A DNA stretch of 64,000 bases from Sphingomonas yantingensis (GCF_014199325.1 NZ_JACIJJ010000002.1:248001-312000); one strand, 5' to 3'; shown: positions 53,140-62,811, counted from the first letter of the stretch. A program made the numbers and translations. Notes: generated by a model from the sequence alone, not told the origin.

Positions 53140-54270
53140 TCACTTCCGGGTGGTCAGGCGATAGATCATCACGTGGCGATAGGGCTTGCCCGGATCGACG
53201 CGCGGCGAGGCGAAATCGGGCTTGTTCGGCGCATCGGGAAACTTCTGCGGCTCCAGCGCGATGCCGTCGCCCTGGCGATAGGCGTGGCCGTTCTTGCCTG
53301 CGACGGACCCGTCGAGGAAATTGCCGGTGTAGAACTGAACGCCCGGTTCGGTCGTCAGCACCTCCAGCACGCGGCCCGATTTCGGATCCTCCAGCCGGGC
53401 GGCGAGCTTGGGCGTTGGCGTCAGGCCGGCATCGAGCGCGAAATTATGGTCGTAGCCGGTGCCGAGGCGGATCTGCTCGTCGCGCATGTCGCGAAGCCCC
53501 TCGGCGATCAGGCGCGGGCGGGTGAAGTCGAACACGCCGCCGGCAACCGCGCGCCGCTCGCCCGCCGGGATCAGCGTCGCATCGACCGGCGTGTACGCTT
53601 TGGCCGGGATCGTCAGCACATGGTCCGACGTACCCTGCGCCGCGCCTTCGCCCGCCAGGTTGAACAGCGCGTGGTTGGTCATGTTGGCGATGGTGGGCTT
53701 GGTCGTGGCGAGGTCGTAGGCGATCGTCAGGTTGCTCGCCTCGTCCAGCGTGTAGGTGACGGTCACGTCCGCCTTGCCCGGATAGCCCTGGTCGCCGTCG
53801 GGGCTGGTGAGCGCCAGGACGAGCTTGGCGGTCGGGCCGCTCGCGACCGACACGATCCGCCAATTACGCTTGTCGAACCCCTTGGTCCCGCCGTGCAGCG
53901 AATTGGTCTTGTCGTTGAGCGTGAGCTGGTAACGCTTGCCGTCGAGCGCGAACTGCCCGCCCTTGATGCGATTGGCATAGCGGCCGACCGTCACCCCGAA
54001 ATAATTGGGCTTCTGCTCGTACATTTCGGCGGTGTCGTAGCCGAGCGTCACGTCGGCCCGCTTGCCCGCGCGGTCGGGGCCGATCAGCGCCTGGAGCGTC
54101 GCGCCATAGGTGATGATCCTTGCCTCCACCCCGCGCTTGTTCTTCAGCGACACGATCTCGACCGCGCTGCCGTCGGCAAGCTTGCCGAAGGGCTTGCGCT
54201 CGGCATCGGCGGCAAGGGCGGGCACCGCCGCGGCGGTGAGCAGGAGCGCGACTCCCAGACGGATCATCAT
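53140..54270 (-). CDS. galM: Aldose 1-epimerase (mutarotase), exported
   Basis: 376 residues with a leader ([16 protein letters not shown]), so periplasmic rather than cytosolic. GalM landmarks: [47 protein letters not shown] (active-site His), [14 protein letters not shown] (second His), [10 protein letters not shown] (Asp), and [12 protein letters not shown] with [12 protein letters not shown] (catalytic Glu). Interconverts sugar anomers freed by the glycosidases before uptake or oxidation. First gene of the operon with the dehydratase and GH51; GGAGGG before the ATG; site B lies 43-55 nt upstream. Confidence 0.93.
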   Translation of the reverse strand: MMIRLGVALLLTAAAVPALAADAERKPFGKLADGSAVEIVSLKNKRGVEARIITYGATLQALIGPDRAGKRADVTLGYDTAEMYEQKPNYFGVTVGRYANRIKGGQFALDGKRYQLTLNDKTNSLHGGTKGFDKRNWRIVSVASGPTAKLVLALTSPDGDQGYPGKADVTVTYTLDEASNLTIAYDLATTKPTIANMTNHALFNLAGEGAAQGTSDHVLTIPAKAYTPVDATLIPAGERRAVAGGVFDFTRPRLIAEGLRDMRDEQIRLGTGYDHNFALDAGLTPTPKLAARLEDPKSGRVLEVLTTEPGVQFYTGNFLDGSVAGKNGHAYRQGDGIALEPQKFPDAPNKPDFASPRVDPGKPYRHVMIYRLTTRK

Positions 54271-54312
54271 GTTCGTTTCCCTCCCGCGCGGCGAACGCCG
54301 TACCTTAGCTTA

Positions 54313-54325
54313 TAAGTCGGACAAT
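54313..54325. promoter_or_regulatory. Candidate pentose-locus operator, site B
   Basis: TAAGTCGGACAAT, close to a perfect TTGTC-S-GACAA dimer site on one arm. It sits 43-55 nt upstream of galM, between galM and the stop of the GH43 gene, and is the best example of the motif. Confidence 0.55.
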
Positions 54326-54349
54326 AGATCGGGCAAGCGCTTCCCGCAA

Positions 54350-55987
54350 TCAGCGTGTGTAGGCGAACGGCCCGACGACGGTGCCGACGAACCCGCCCGC
54401 GCGGTTGGTGCTGAGGAAGCGCGCGTTTAGGTCGTCTTTCAGCGTCCGCTTCGCCGACCCGGTGCCATAATCGAACGCCATCGTGCCGCCGTTCGCGCGG
54501 ATCGTCAGCGTGACGGGCTTGCGCGGATCGACGGGGGTGGCGGCGACCAGCGTCTCGTCGCCCTTGTCGCGGGTATAGAGCGCGACCTGCGGCTTGCCGG
54601 CGATGCGCGTCACCCCGAAGAATAGGTTGGACTGGTCGCTCTGGATCGCGGCAAGCCCGGCGCGGTCGCCATCCTTCGTCGGCGTGAAGGCGACGGTCGT
54701 CGTGACGGTCGCGACGTGATGCTGCTGCCGGCGGCCGAGAAACGCGGGGACGCCCTTCTGGTCGCCGAGCGCCGCGCCGCCCTTGAGGACCAGATCGCCG
54801 CCGTCCAGCCGCCAGAACTTTGCGTTCGGCGTCCGCACGCCGATCCACTGCATCCCGAGCTTCGGCGCATTGAAGCTGTCGACATAGCCGAAGTCGCCGC
54901 TGGTCGGCAGCTTCGGCGCGGGACCGGCGGGCAAGCGTGGCTTCACCCCGACATGCGGGATCGGCTTGCCGGGATCGAGGATGACGGGCCCGCCGTCCTT
55001 CCACGTCACCGGCAGGAGAAACGTCTCGCGCCCGATATTGTAGAAATCGCCCTCATAGGGCCGCGTCGCGAGGAACGTTGCCCACCAGTCGCCGGCCTGC
55101 GTCTGGACGAGCGTCGCATGCCCCGCCGAGGTGATTGGATCGGGCCGCGCGGGGTCGAGATCGCGCTGCGTCAGGATCGGGTTCTTGTCCCACGGCGTGT
55201 AGGGGCCGGTCAGCGACTTCGATCGGAAAACCACCTGCGAGTGATTGACGCTGGTTCCGCCCTCCGCCGCGGTCAGATAGTACCAGCCATCCTTTTTGAA
55301 AATGTGCGGCCCCTCGATCCAGACGGGCTTCTTGGAGAGATCGACGCCGCCGTTGACGAGCTCGGTCGACGGGCCGACCATCTTGCCCGCGCGCCAGTCA
55401 TATTCCTGGATCCAGATCGCGCGGTGGCCGTCGTAGCGCGCGGGTTCGCTCGGCGCGCGGTTGTTGACGATATACGCGCGGTCGCCCTCCCAGGTGATCG
55501 ACGGGTCGATCCCCTCGAACGGCAGCCAGATAGGATCGGACCACGGCCCCGCCGGGTCCTTTGCCGTGATGACGAAATTGCCCTTACAGTCGACGCAGGT
55601 GTTGACGATGTAGAACGTCCCCGCGTGGTACGAGATGTCGGGCGCGAACACGCCGCGGGAGACCGCCAGCCCCGAAAAGTCGAGCTGCCCCGGCCGGTCG
55701 ATCGCGTTGCCGATCTGGGTCCAGTTGACGAGGTCGCGCGACTTGAAGATCGGCAGGCCCGGATAGTGGGTGAAGGACGACAGGACGAGGTAGTAATCCT
55801 CGCCCACCCGCGTGATCGAGGGGTCGGGGTAGTAGCCCGACAGGATCGGATTGCGATACTCGCCGGCCTTCGGCACCGCGCGCTCGATCGAGCGGCCTTC
55901 GTAGCGGAAGTCGGCGAAGCGCGCTTCCTGCGCGGCGGCGGGGGTGGCGCCGACGAGCGCGGCAAGCAAAAGAGCGCGGGCGCGCAT
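54350..55987 (-). CDS. GH43 glycoside hydrolase with C-terminal beta-sandwich
   Basis: 545 residues from the ATG at 55987 (AAAGGATCG upstream). Leader LLLAALVGATPAAA. The five-bladed propeller starts GEYRNPILSGYYPDPSITRVGEDYYLV (catalytic base Asp in PDPS), with FAPDISYHAGTFYIV, DPSITWEGDRAYIV (pKa Asp) and WIEGPHIFKKDGWYYLTAAEGGTS (acid Glu). A second beta domain (about 350-545, FGYVDSFNAPKLGMQWIGVR) resembles those of beta-xylosidase/arabinofuranosidase GH43 enzymes. Separated from xylA by a terminator hairpin, so it may have its own promoter. Confidence 0.9.
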   Translation of the reverse strand: MRARALLLAALVGATPAAAQEARFADFRYEGRSIERAVPKAGEYRNPILSGYYPDPSITRVGEDYYLVLSSFTHYPGLPIFKSRDLVNWTQIGNAIDRPGQLDFSGLAVSRGVFAPDISYHAGTFYIVNTCVDCKGNFVITAKDPAGPWSDPIWLPFEGIDPSITWEGDRAYIVNNRAPSEPARYDGHRAIWIQEYDWRAGKMVGPSTELVNGGVDLSKKPVWIEGPHIFKKDGWYYLTAAEGGTSVNHSQVVFRSKSLTGPYTPWDKNPILTQRDLDPARPDPITSAGHATLVQTQAGDWWATFLATRPYEGDFYNIGRETFLLPVTWKDGGPVILDPGKPIPHVGVKPRLPAGPAPKLPTSGDFGYVDSFNAPKLGMQWIGVRTPNAKFWRLDGGDLVLKGGAALGDQKGVPAFLGRRQQHHVATVTTTVAFTPTKDGDRAGLAAIQSDQSNLFFGVTRIAGKPQVALYTRDKGDETLVAATPVDPRKPVTLTIRANGGTMAFDYGTGSAKRTLKDDLNARFLSTNRAGGFVGTVVGPFAYTR

Positions 55988-56008
55988 CGGCGATCCTTTC
56001 GGCAAATG

Positions 56009-56038
56009 AAAAGGGGCCGCGGTGGTTACCGCGGCCCC
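56009..56038 (-). terminator. Rho-independent terminator after xylA
   Basis: Perfect 11-bp stem GGGGCCGCGGT / ACCGCGGCCCC with a 4-nt loop, followed on the minus strand by TTTT. It lies 7 nt after the xylA stop and about 21 nt before the GH43 ATG at 55987. Confidence 0.85.
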
Positions 56039-56045
56039 GAACGCC

Positions 56046-57356
56046 TCAGACGAAGCGGTTGATGAGGTTTTCCAGCCGCTCCTGCTGGCCCGACTTGTGC
56101 GCGGGCTTCAGGTCGCGTTCCACGGCCAGATCGGCGATGCCGGCGAGGTCGAGATTGGCGATCTCGCCGCCAAGGCCATCGGTCCAGCCGGCATAGCGCT
56201 TGGCCTTGATGCCGTCGATGCGGCCGTCCTCAATGATCGCGGCTGCGTTGAGCAGGCCCTTCGCCACGGTGTCGATGCCGCCGATATGGCCGTAGAACAG
56301 GTCGACCGCATCGACCGACTGGCGGCGCACCTTGGCATCGAAGTTGAAGCCGCCCGTCGTGAAGCCGCCCGCGCGGATCACTTCGAGCATCGCCAGCGTC
56401 AGTTCCTCGACCGAGTTGGGAAACTGGTCGGTGTCCCAGCCATTCTGATGGTCGCCGCGATTGGCGTCGATCGACCCGAAGATGCCGAGCGCCGACGCCA
56501 TCGCCAACTCATGCTCGAACGTGTGGCCCGACAGCGTCGCGTGGTTGGCCTCGATATTCACGGCCACTTCGTTCTCGAGGCCGAAGCGCTTCAGGAAGCC
56601 GTACACGGTGGCGGTGTCGAAGTCGTACTGGTGCTTGGTCGGCTCGTGCGGCTTGGGTTCGATCAGGATCGTGCCCTTGAAGCCGATCTTGTGCTTGTGC
56701 TCGACCACGAGGGTCAGGAAGCGGCCGAAATTGTCCATTTCGCGCTTGAGGTCGGTGTTGAGCAGCGTCTCATACCCCTCACGCCCGCCCCACAGGACGT
56801 AGTTCTCGCCGCCGAGGCGATGCGTCGCCTCAAGCACGTCGCGGACCTGCATCGCGGCGAAGGCGTAGACCTCCGGGTCGGGGCTGGTCGCGGCGCCCGC
56901 GGCGAAGCGCGGGTGGCTGAACAGGTTGGCGGTGCCCCACAGCAGCTTGCGCCCGCTCGATCCCTGAAGCTGCTCCAGGTGGTCGACTGCCTCGGCGAGG
57001 TGGCGGCGGTGGCTGGTCACGTCGTGTGCGTCGGCCATCACGTCGACGTCGTGGAAGCAGTAATAGGGCACGTCCATCTTCGTGAAGAAGTCGAACGCCG
57101 CTTCACGCTTCATCGCCGCCGCTGCGCTGTCGTTGGCGCCGGCATGCCAAGGGCGATTGAAGGTGCCGCCGCCGAACACGTCGCTGCCCGGCCAGCAGAA
57201 AGTGTGCCAGAAGCACAGCGCGAAGCGGAGATGGTCCTCCATCCGCTTGCCGAGGACGACGCGGTCCTTGTCGTAGAAGCGGAAGGCGAGTTCGTTGTCG
57301 CTGTCCGGGCCTTCATATTTGATCGTCGGAATGTCGGCGAAGAAGTCGGTGGCCAT
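56046..57356 (-). CDS. xylA: Xylose isomerase
   Basis: 436 residues from the ATG at 57356, with AGGAGC upstream; its A overlaps the last base of the xylB TAA. Landmarks: [38 protein letters not shown] (catalytic His/Asp), [34 protein letters not shown] (metal Glu and the conserved Lys), [37 protein letters not shown] and [13 protein letters not shown]. Converts D-xylose to D-xylulose with two divalent metals. Class II type by length. Confidence 0.96.
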   Translation of the reverse strand: MATDFFADIPTIKYEGPDSDNELAFRFYDKDRVVLGKRMEDHLRFALCFWHTFCWPGSDVFGGGTFNRPWHAGANDSAAAAMKREAAFDFFTKMDVPYYCFHDVDVMADAHDVTSHRRHLAEAVDHLEQLQGSSGRKLLWGTANLFSHPRFAAGAATSPDPEVYAFAAMQVRDVLEATHRLGGENYVLWGGREGYETLLNTDLKREMDNFGRFLTLVVEHKHKIGFKGTILIEPKPHEPTKHQYDFDTATVYGFLKRFGLENEVAVNIEANHATLSGHTFEHELAMASALGIFGSIDANRGDHQNGWDTDQFPNSVEELTLAMLEVIRAGGFTTGGFNFDAKVRRQSVDAVDLFYGHIGGIDTVAKGLLNAAAIIEDGRIDGIKAKRYAGWTDGLGGEIANLDLAGIADLAVERDLKPAHKSGQQERLENLINRFV

Positions 57357-58804
57357 TAGCTGCTCCTGGGCGTGATGCGGGGATAGGCGGCGCGGAAGGC
57401 CGCGAGCTTGGGGGCGAAGCGCTCGACGAGGGTCGGGTCGGGCGCGATGCTGTGGCTGGTGGTCAGCTTGGTGCAGACGCTCGCCGGATCGCCGCCGTCG
57501 ACCGCAAGCTGCGCGAGCCGTGCCGCACCGAGCGCGGGACCGACCTCGCCGCCCTGCGCATAGACCAGCTCGACATTGAGCGCCGCGGCCAGCGTCTGGC
57601 CCCAGTAGCGCGAGCGCGCACCGCCGCCGATCACCGACAGGCGGGTGAGGTCGGTGCCCGCCTCGCGCAGCACCTCGACACCATCGGCGAGCGCGAAAGC
57701 GACACCCTCGAGCACCGCCTGCGCCAGCCGCTCGGGCGTGGTGTCGTGGTCGAGGCCGAGGAAGCCGCCGCGAACCTCCGCATCGTTGTGCGGCGTCCGC
57801 TCGCCCGACAGATAGGGGAGGAAGAGTTCGGGGCCGCTGGCGGGGCCAACGCTCTCGGCGCGCGCGAACAGCTCGGCCGCGCCCGACGTGCCGGTCAGGC
57901 GCGCGACCCAGTCGATGCACGCGGCCGCCGACAGGTGCACCGCCATCTGGTGCCACATGCCGGGCAGACAGTGACAAAAGGCGTGGACCGCACGCGCCGG
58001 GTTGGGGCGGAAGTCCTTCGTTGCGACGAAGATGACGCCCGAGGTGCCGAGCGAGAGCAGCGCATCGCCATCCTCGACCACGCCGACGCCCGCCGCGCCC
58101 GCGGCATTGTCGCCACCGCCGCCCGCGACGGGCACGCGCTCCATGCCCCAAGCCTCGGCCACCTCGGCGCGCAGGGTGCCCGAGACCTCGGACCCCTCGA
58201 CCAGCCGCGGCATGTGGTCGCGGGTGAGGCCGGTGGCCGCGAGGATGGCGTCGGACCAGTCGCGCGCGGCCACGTCGAGCCACAGCGTGCCGGCTGAATC
58301 GGACATGTCCGACACCTTCTCGCCGGTCATGCGCAGACGCACGTCGTCCTTCGGCAACAGGACGGTGCGGGTCGCGGCGAACGTCTCCGGCTCGTGATCG
58401 CGCACCCACATCAGCTTGGGCGCGGTGAAGCCCGGCATGGCGAGGTTGCCGGCGATGGCGTGCAGGTTCGGGACTGCGGCCTCCAGCGCCTTGCACTCCG
58501 CCTCGCTGCGCCCGTCGTTCCACAGGATCGCGGGGCGGAGCGGGCGGTCGTCCTCGCCCAGCAGCGTCGCGCCGTGCATCTGGCCAGCGATGCCGATGCC
58601 GCGAACCGCGCGGCGGACGGCGGGATCGATCGCGCGCACCGCCGCCTGCGTCGCGTCCCACCAGGCGTCAGGATGCTGCTCCGACCACAGGGGATGCGGG
58701 CGCTGGACGGTGAGCGCCGCCACCCCGGTCGCCACGACGCCGCCGCGCTCGTCGAGCGCGACGGCCTTGACCCCCGAGGTGCCGATATCGATGCCGAGGA
58801 ACAT
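57356..58804 (-). CDS. xylB: Xylulokinase
   Basis: 482 residues from the ATG at 58804. FGGY carbohydrate kinase: [16 protein letters not shown] (phosphate 1), GQMHGATLL with [55 protein letters not shown] (catalytic Asp), [10 protein letters not shown], and [15 protein letters not shown] (adenosine). Phosphorylates xylulose for the pentose phosphate route. Eight nt after the GH43 gene, one-base overlap with xylA. Confidence 0.95.
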   Translation of the reverse strand: MFLGIDIGTSGVKAVALDERGGVVATGVAALTVQRPHPLWSEQHPDAWWDATQAAVRAIDPAVRRAVRGIGIAGQMHGATLLGEDDRPLRPAILWNDGRSEAECKALEAAVPNLHAIAGNLAMPGFTAPKLMWVRDHEPETFAATRTVLLPKDDVRLRMTGEKVSDMSDSAGTLWLDVAARDWSDAILAATGLTRDHMPRLVEGSEVSGTLRAEVAEAWGMERVPVAGGGGDNAAGAAGVGVVEDGDALLSLGTSGVIFVATKDFRPNPARAVHAFCHCLPGMWHQMAVHLSAAACIDWVARLTGTSGAAELFARAESVGPASGPELFLPYLSGERTPHNDAEVRGGFLGLDHDTTPERLAQAVLEGVAFALADGVEVLREAGTDLTRLSVIGGGARSRYWGQTLAAALNVELVYAQGGEVGPALGAARLAQLAVDGGDPASVCTKLTTSHSIAPDPTLVERFAPKLAAFRAAYPRITPRSS

Positions 58805-58812
58805 GGGTGCCC

Positions 58813-59964
58813 TTACTTCACGAACGGGTCGATGGTCTGGATCGACCCGTCGGGATTGTATTTGAGCTCGGTCATCTTGACGTTGCGCAGCCGCGTGTCG
58901 CCCGACAATTGGACGTCGTGGTAGAACAGCCACCACTTGCCCTTCCATTCGACGATCGAATGGTGGCTGGTCCAGCCGTTGACGGGCTTCAGCACCACGC
59001 CGCGATAGGTGTAGGGGCCATAGACGTTGTCGCTGGTCGCATAGACGATGTTGTGCGTGTCGCCGGTCGAATAGCTCAGATAATATTTGCCGTTGTACTT
59101 GTGCAGCCACGACCCCTCGAAGAAGCGGCGCTGCGTATCGCCGCCGAGCAGTGGCTTGCCCGCCTCGTCGACGATCTTCACGTCGCGCGGGGCCTCGGCG
59201 AATTCCATGAGGTCGCCGTTCATCTTCGCGATCTTCGGCGAAAGCGCGGGCTCGTTCGGCTTTTCGAGGTCGGTCTTCGATCCATTCGGATCGTATTTGC
59301 CCGTGACGTTGCGCTGAAGCTGTCCGCCCCAGATGCCGCCGAAGATCAGATAGCTTTCGCCGCCCTGATCCATGAACAGCGTCGGGTCCATCGAGAAGCT
59401 GCCCTTGATGGGCTCGGGGTTCGCCTTGAACGGGCCGACGGGCGACTTCGACGTCGCGACGCCGATGCGGAATGCGCCCTCCTTATCCTTGGCCGGGAAA
59501 TAGAGGTAATAGGTGCCGTTCTTGAATGCGGCGTCCGGCGCCCACATCTGCTGGCTGGCCCAGGGCACGTCCTTCACGTCGAGCGCGACGGGGTGGACGG
59601 TGGTCTTGCCGCCCGGCTCGTCCATGCTCAGCACACGATAGTCGCGCATCTCGAAATGGCTGCCGAGGTCGTCCTCTTTGGCCGGACCGTCAATGTCGTG
59701 GCTGCCATAGACGTAGAGCTTGCCGTCCCCCCAGACATGGGCGGAGGGGTCGGCGGTGAAGATCTCGGTCGTCAGCGGCTGCGACAGATATTTGCGGCCA
59801 TCGGGGCCGGTCGCGTCGGCGCTGGCGTTGGTCGTCGGCACCTCGCCCGCGGCGGCATTGTCGGCGGCGGCGGTGTCGTTGCCCGCTTGCGGCGCGGCGC
59901 CCGAGCAGGCGACGAGGGCAAGCGCGACGGCGCTCACGGCAAGGCTAAGGGGGGCTCGCATCAT
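58813..59964 (-). CDS. GH43 glycoside hydrolase, lipoprotein
   Basis: 383 residues with lipobox ALVACSG, so probably anchored to a membrane. A low-complexity linker (AAADNAAAGEV) precedes the propeller: FTADPSAHVWGDGKLYVYGSHD (base Asp), MWAPDAAFKNGTYYLYFPAKD, FSMDPTLFMDQGG (Asp) and RFFEGSWLHKYNGKYYLSYSTGD (acid Glu), SHHSIVEWKGKWWLFYHD. Close in design to arabinan or xylan side-chain hydrolases. First gene of the xylose operon (GH43-xylB-xylA). A LacI-type palindrome lies 43 nt upstream. Confidence 0.92.
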   Translation of the reverse strand: MMRAPLSLAVSAVALALVACSGAAPQAGNDTAAADNAAAGEVPTTNASADATGPDGRKYLSQPLTTEIFTADPSAHVWGDGKLYVYGSHDIDGPAKEDDLGSHFEMRDYRVLSMDEPGGKTTVHPVALDVKDVPWASQQMWAPDAAFKNGTYYLYFPAKDKEGAFRIGVATSKSPVGPFKANPEPIKGSFSMDPTLFMDQGGESYLIFGGIWGGQLQRNVTGKYDPNGSKTDLEKPNEPALSPKIAKMNGDLMEFAEAPRDVKIVDEAGKPLLGGDTQRRFFEGSWLHKYNGKYYLSYSTGDTHNIVYATSDNVYGPYTYRGVVLKPVNGWTSHHSIVEWKGKWWLFYHDVQLSGDTRLRNVKMTELKYNPDGSIQTIDPFVK

Positions 59965-60006
59965 TCATCCTCTCCTGTCTTGCGGTCGCTGCCGCATCGC
60001 GCCATC

Positions 60007-60018
60007 GATAGCGCTAAC
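60007..60018. promoter_or_regulatory. LacI/XylR-type operator upstream of the GH43-xylB-xylA operon
   Basis: GATAGCGCTAAC with the AGCGCT centre. The known Caulobacter XylR (LacI family) operator has a TTAGCGCTAA core, so this fits xylose-responsive control. It lies 43-54 nt before the GH43 ATG. No LacI-family gene is in the window. Confidence 0.6.
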
Positions 60019-60051
60019 ATGGGCGTCGCGCCAGTGCGTTTCGGTGGCGGC

Positions 60052-61062
60052 TCAACGAACCCTGGCGTCCGCCGGGGCAGGGGCGGTCACGCCCGCGACG
60101 GTGTGCGGTACCCGCTTCAACGTACCGTCCGCGTTGTAGCGCAGGTACTCGGCGGTCACTGCGCGCCGACCGATCGAGCCGTTCTGATCGCCGATCGCGA
60201 GCGCGGCGTTGTGCATGAAGATATACCAGTTCCCCTTGAACGCGGTGATGCCCGGATGGATCGTGAAGCTGTACTTGCCCGAATCGGCGAGCTCGCCGCG
60301 ATAGGTCCATGGCCCCTTGATCGACGGCGCGGTCGAATAGGAGATGCGCTCGTCCCGATGCTTCGACCGGTCGAGCGAGGCATAGGTCAGGTAGTAGAGC
60401 TTGCCGCGCTTATGCAGCCACGGCCCTTCCTCGAAATGCGGGGGCGTGATCTCTGTGATCTCGCCGTCGATCTCGATCATGTTGGGCTTGAGCTTCGCGA
60501 TATAGGCCTGGCGGTTGCCCCAGGCGATGTAGGTCGCGCCGTCGTCGTCGGTGAAGACGGTGGGGTCGATATCCTCCCAGCTATGTGTGCCCTTGGGCGT
60601 CATCTGATTGGTGATAAGCGCCGATCCCTTGGCATCGCTGAACGGGCCGGTCGGCCTGTCGGACACGGCGACCGCGATCGCCTTGCCCGGCGCCGTGTCG
60701 TCATGCTCGACCGCGGCATAGAACCAGAACTTGCCGTGCTTTTGGATGGTCTGCGCGGCCCAGGCGTCCTTCTTGGCCCATTTGAAGTCCTTGACGTTCA
60801 TGATCGCGGGATGCGCCTGCCACGTTTTCATGTCCTTGGTGGACCAGACGAGCCATTCCTGCATGTTGAACATCTCGTCGCGCTGGGCGACGTCGTGGCC
60901 GGTATAAAGATAGAGCGTGTCGCCGACGACCAGCGGCGCGGGATCGGCGGTGAAGACCGTGCGAAACAGCGGGTTCGATCCCGGCACGGTGCCCATCCGG
61001 TCCTGCGCAAGGAGCGGCGTCGTCAGGCAGGCAAGCGCGGCGATCGCGACGCGGACGGACAT
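60052..61062 (-). CDS. GH43 glycoside hydrolase, exported
   Basis: 336 residues from the ATG at 61062 with GGGAGAGG upstream. Leader RVAIAALACLTTPLLA. Propeller landmarks: FTADPAPLVVGDTLYLYTGHD (base Asp), AWAAQTIQKHGKFWFYAA, SWEDIDPTVFTDDDGATYIAWG (Asp) and HFEEGPWLHKRGKLYYLTYA (acid Glu), TIHPGITAFKGNWYIFMHN. Similar to its neighbour at 58813 but not a recent copy. Site C is 39 nt upstream, so it is likely under the GntR-type regulator. Confidence 0.92.
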   Translation of the reverse strand: MSVRVAIAALACLTTPLLAQDRMGTVPGSNPLFRTVFTADPAPLVVGDTLYLYTGHDVAQRDEMFNMQEWLVWSTKDMKTWQAHPAIMNVKDFKWAKKDAWAAQTIQKHGKFWFYAAVEHDDTAPGKAIAVAVSDRPTGPFSDAKGSALITNQMTPKGTHSWEDIDPTVFTDDDGATYIAWGNRQAYIAKLKPNMIEIDGEITEITPPHFEEGPWLHKRGKLYYLTYASLDRSKHRDERISYSTAPSIKGPWTYRGELADSGKYSFTIHPGITAFKGNWYIFMHNAALAIGDQNGSIGRRAVTAEYLRYNADGTLKRVPHTVAGVTAPAPADARVR

Positions 61063-61100
61063 TCGGACCTCTCCCCCGATATTCGATAGGATCGTCACTC

Positions 61101-61113
61101 TAGTCCGACAATT
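61101..61113. promoter_or_regulatory. Candidate pentose-locus operator, site C
   Basis: TAGTCCGACAATT, same core as site B on the opposite orientation of the central S. Located 39-51 nt upstream of the GH43 start at 61062 and just past the stop of the cupin-like gene. Confidence 0.55.
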
Positions 61114-61120
61114 GCCGCCG

Positions 61121-62125
61121 TCAACGACGCAGCCATTGCATCACCATCGCGCGGATGCGGCCGCGATTTTCGGCGAGCGGGCCCAGGATGCCGTGTCGTT
61201 CGGGCGGCAGGTGGTCGAGCGGATGGCGGTCGGGCCGAAAGATATAATGGTCGAAGAACGCCCGCCACGCCTCCCGCTCCGGCAATGGGCGCTCGGCGAT
61301 CGTCGTCATCGCCAGCAGCATTGCGGTGAACGGATCGTCGGGGCCGGACGGATGCGCATCCCACCAGTAATTGACCAGCAGGTTGAGGTCGCCCGTCGCC
61401 TCCACCTGATGCCACCAGAGCTTGGGCAGGTAGAGCGCATCGCCGGGTTTGAGTTCGGCCACCAGCGCGCGATCCCGCCAAGCCTCGAACCGCGGCCATT
61501 GCGGATCGCCGGGCGAGGAGCCGACCGCCAGACCCACCGGCTGGCCCGCCATCGTGTTGTCGATCGGCCCGACATAGAGGTCGCCGATCGCCTCCGGCGG
61601 GAACAGCGTGAAGCGTCGGCGCCCGGCGACGCAGACCGCCAGATTGTCCAGGCGATCGTGATGACAGGCGACGGTCGAGGCGGTGCCGAGCCAGAGGCGC
61701 GGACCGGCCCGCTCGGGCAGCCAAGGCATCGGATGCGCGGCGGCGAAGGCGGGGAAGCCGACCTCTGCCGGGATGGAGCCGAGGTAGAAACTGGTACCAT
61801 CCACCGCCTCGCTGCCGATCGCGGCGATGGCCTGCGGCAGCGGCATCGAGCGGCGCTCGAAATTGAAGCCGTCGAGGCCGGGGGCGTAGAAATAGCGGCC
61901 GGCGATCTCGGGCGTGCCCACGAAAAGCTCGGCGGAGACCGGCGCGGCGAATTCCGCAAGTGCCTCGATCAACGCCGAATTACCCGCTGCGGATGCCTTC
62001 AGCACCGGCCCGTCGGCAACCGCGCCGCGCAGCACGACCGGGCGACACGGAGCGACGACCGCCGCCTCGAACGCGGCCCGATCGGCCAGCGTCCCCGCGT
62101 CGATCGCGGCGACTCCCTCGCTCAT
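61121..62125 (-). CDS. Cupin-like (JmjC fold) domain protein 2
   Basis: 334 residues from the ATG at 62125 overlapping the SapC stop (ATGA). HxD-type metal site in STVACHHDRLDNLAVCVAGR and distal His in KLWWHQVEATGDLNLLVNYWW. Shares CVAGRRRFTLFPPE, NTMAGQPVGLAV-like and EAWRAFFDH blocks with cupin-like protein 1 at 46745. Likely Fe(II) oxygenase or a binding protein; partner of SapC and the receptor by position. Confidence 0.86.
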   Translation of the reverse strand: MSEGVAAIDAGTLADRAAFEAAVVAPCRPVVLRGAVADGPVLKASAAGNSALIEALAEFAAPVSAELFVGTPEIAGRYFYAPGLDGFNFERRSMPLPQAIAAIGSEAVDGTSFYLGSIPAEVGFPAFAAAHPMPWLPERAGPRLWLGTASTVACHHDRLDNLAVCVAGRRRFTLFPPEAIGDLYVGPIDNTMAGQPVGLAVGSSPGDPQWPRFEAWRDRALVAELKPGDALYLPKLWWHQVEATGDLNLLVNYWWDAHPSGPDDPFTAMLLAMTTIAERPLPEREAWRAFFDHYIFRPDRHPLDHLPPERHGILGPLAENRGRIRAMVMQWLRR

Positions 62126-62811
62126 CCCGCCGTCAGTCGGGCGTTGCGGATGCGCGCGAGGCGGCCGAGCTGGCGCACCGATTGCGCCATAGTGAAGGCG
62201 GCCTGAAGGTGCCCGGCGCGCAGCAGCGACAGCGCCGCGGCATCGTCCAGCTCGCCGATCGCATCGAGGCTGACGGTATAGAGCCCGGCCAGCGTCAGCC
62301 GCTCGCCATCGTCGAACTTCAGGTCGACGTCGATGGGCTCGATAAGCTTGTGCGACAGGCAGGCGTCGATGAACGCGCGAGTCGCATCGAGCCCCACCTT
62401 CAGCCGGCCGAGCGACTGCGCCATGCCGGCCAGCGCGGGGGAGGGGGCGCCGTCGCTGCCGAACATCGGCTCGCCGGCGGCGTCTGCGAAGCGCGGATCG
62501 GCGGGGTCGATCGCCACCTGTTCGTCCACCACGTGAAAGCCGCGGCGCTTCCAGTCGAGCGGCTCGAACAGGCCGGCCAGGTCGTCGCGGGTGACGAGCG
62601 GCGGCTCCTCCGGCTTCAGCCCCAGGATCGCGCCGGCATAAAATTCGCCGGTCGATTCGGCGCGAGTGACGAAGATCGGGGCCAGCGTCGCGGCGCTGGC
62701 GAACTCGTCCAGCACGATCTGAACGAAGGGCGGCGGTGCCCCCTCGACCGGCCCCAGGTGCAGCCCGGCATGGTCGTTGGCATTGAGCAGTTCCAGACGC
62801 TGCGCGGTCAT
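62122..62811 (-). CDS. SapC family protein
   Basis: 229 residues. SapC family blocks: LELLNANDHAGLHLGP, FVQIVLDEFASAATLAPIFVTR, GAILGLKPEEPPL, LDWKRRGFHVVDEQVAIDPADPRF, and KLIEPIDVDLKFDDGERLTLAGLYTVS. SapC relatives sit beside TonB-dependent receptors in sphingomonads and Caulobacter; function is unknown, not clearly an S-layer export subunit as first named. Cytosolic by sequence (no leader). First of a two-gene unit with the cupin-like gene; divergent from the receptor. Confidence 0.88.
   Translation of the reverse strand: MTAQRLELLNANDHAGLHLGPVEGAPPPFVQIVLDEFASAATLAPIFVTRAESTGEFYAGAILGLKPEEPPLVTRDDLAGLFEPLDWKRRGFHVVDEQVAIDPADPRFADAAGEPMFGSDGAPSPALAGMAQSLGRLKVGLDATRAFIDACLSHKLIEPIDVDLKFDDGERLTLAGLYTVSLDAIGELDDAAALSLLRAGHLQAAFTMAQSVRQLGRLARIRNARLTAG

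Noticed and set aside
51827..53164. A 445-codon open frame opposite the sugar-acid dehydratase
   Set aside because: Antisense to a gene with complete family motifs; no domain or ribosome site of its own.
56046..58661. Apparent N-terminal extension of xylose isomerase to 871 residues
   Set aside because: The extra part is an out-of-frame reading of xylB. The true xylA start at 57356 has a ribosome site and the family N-terminus.
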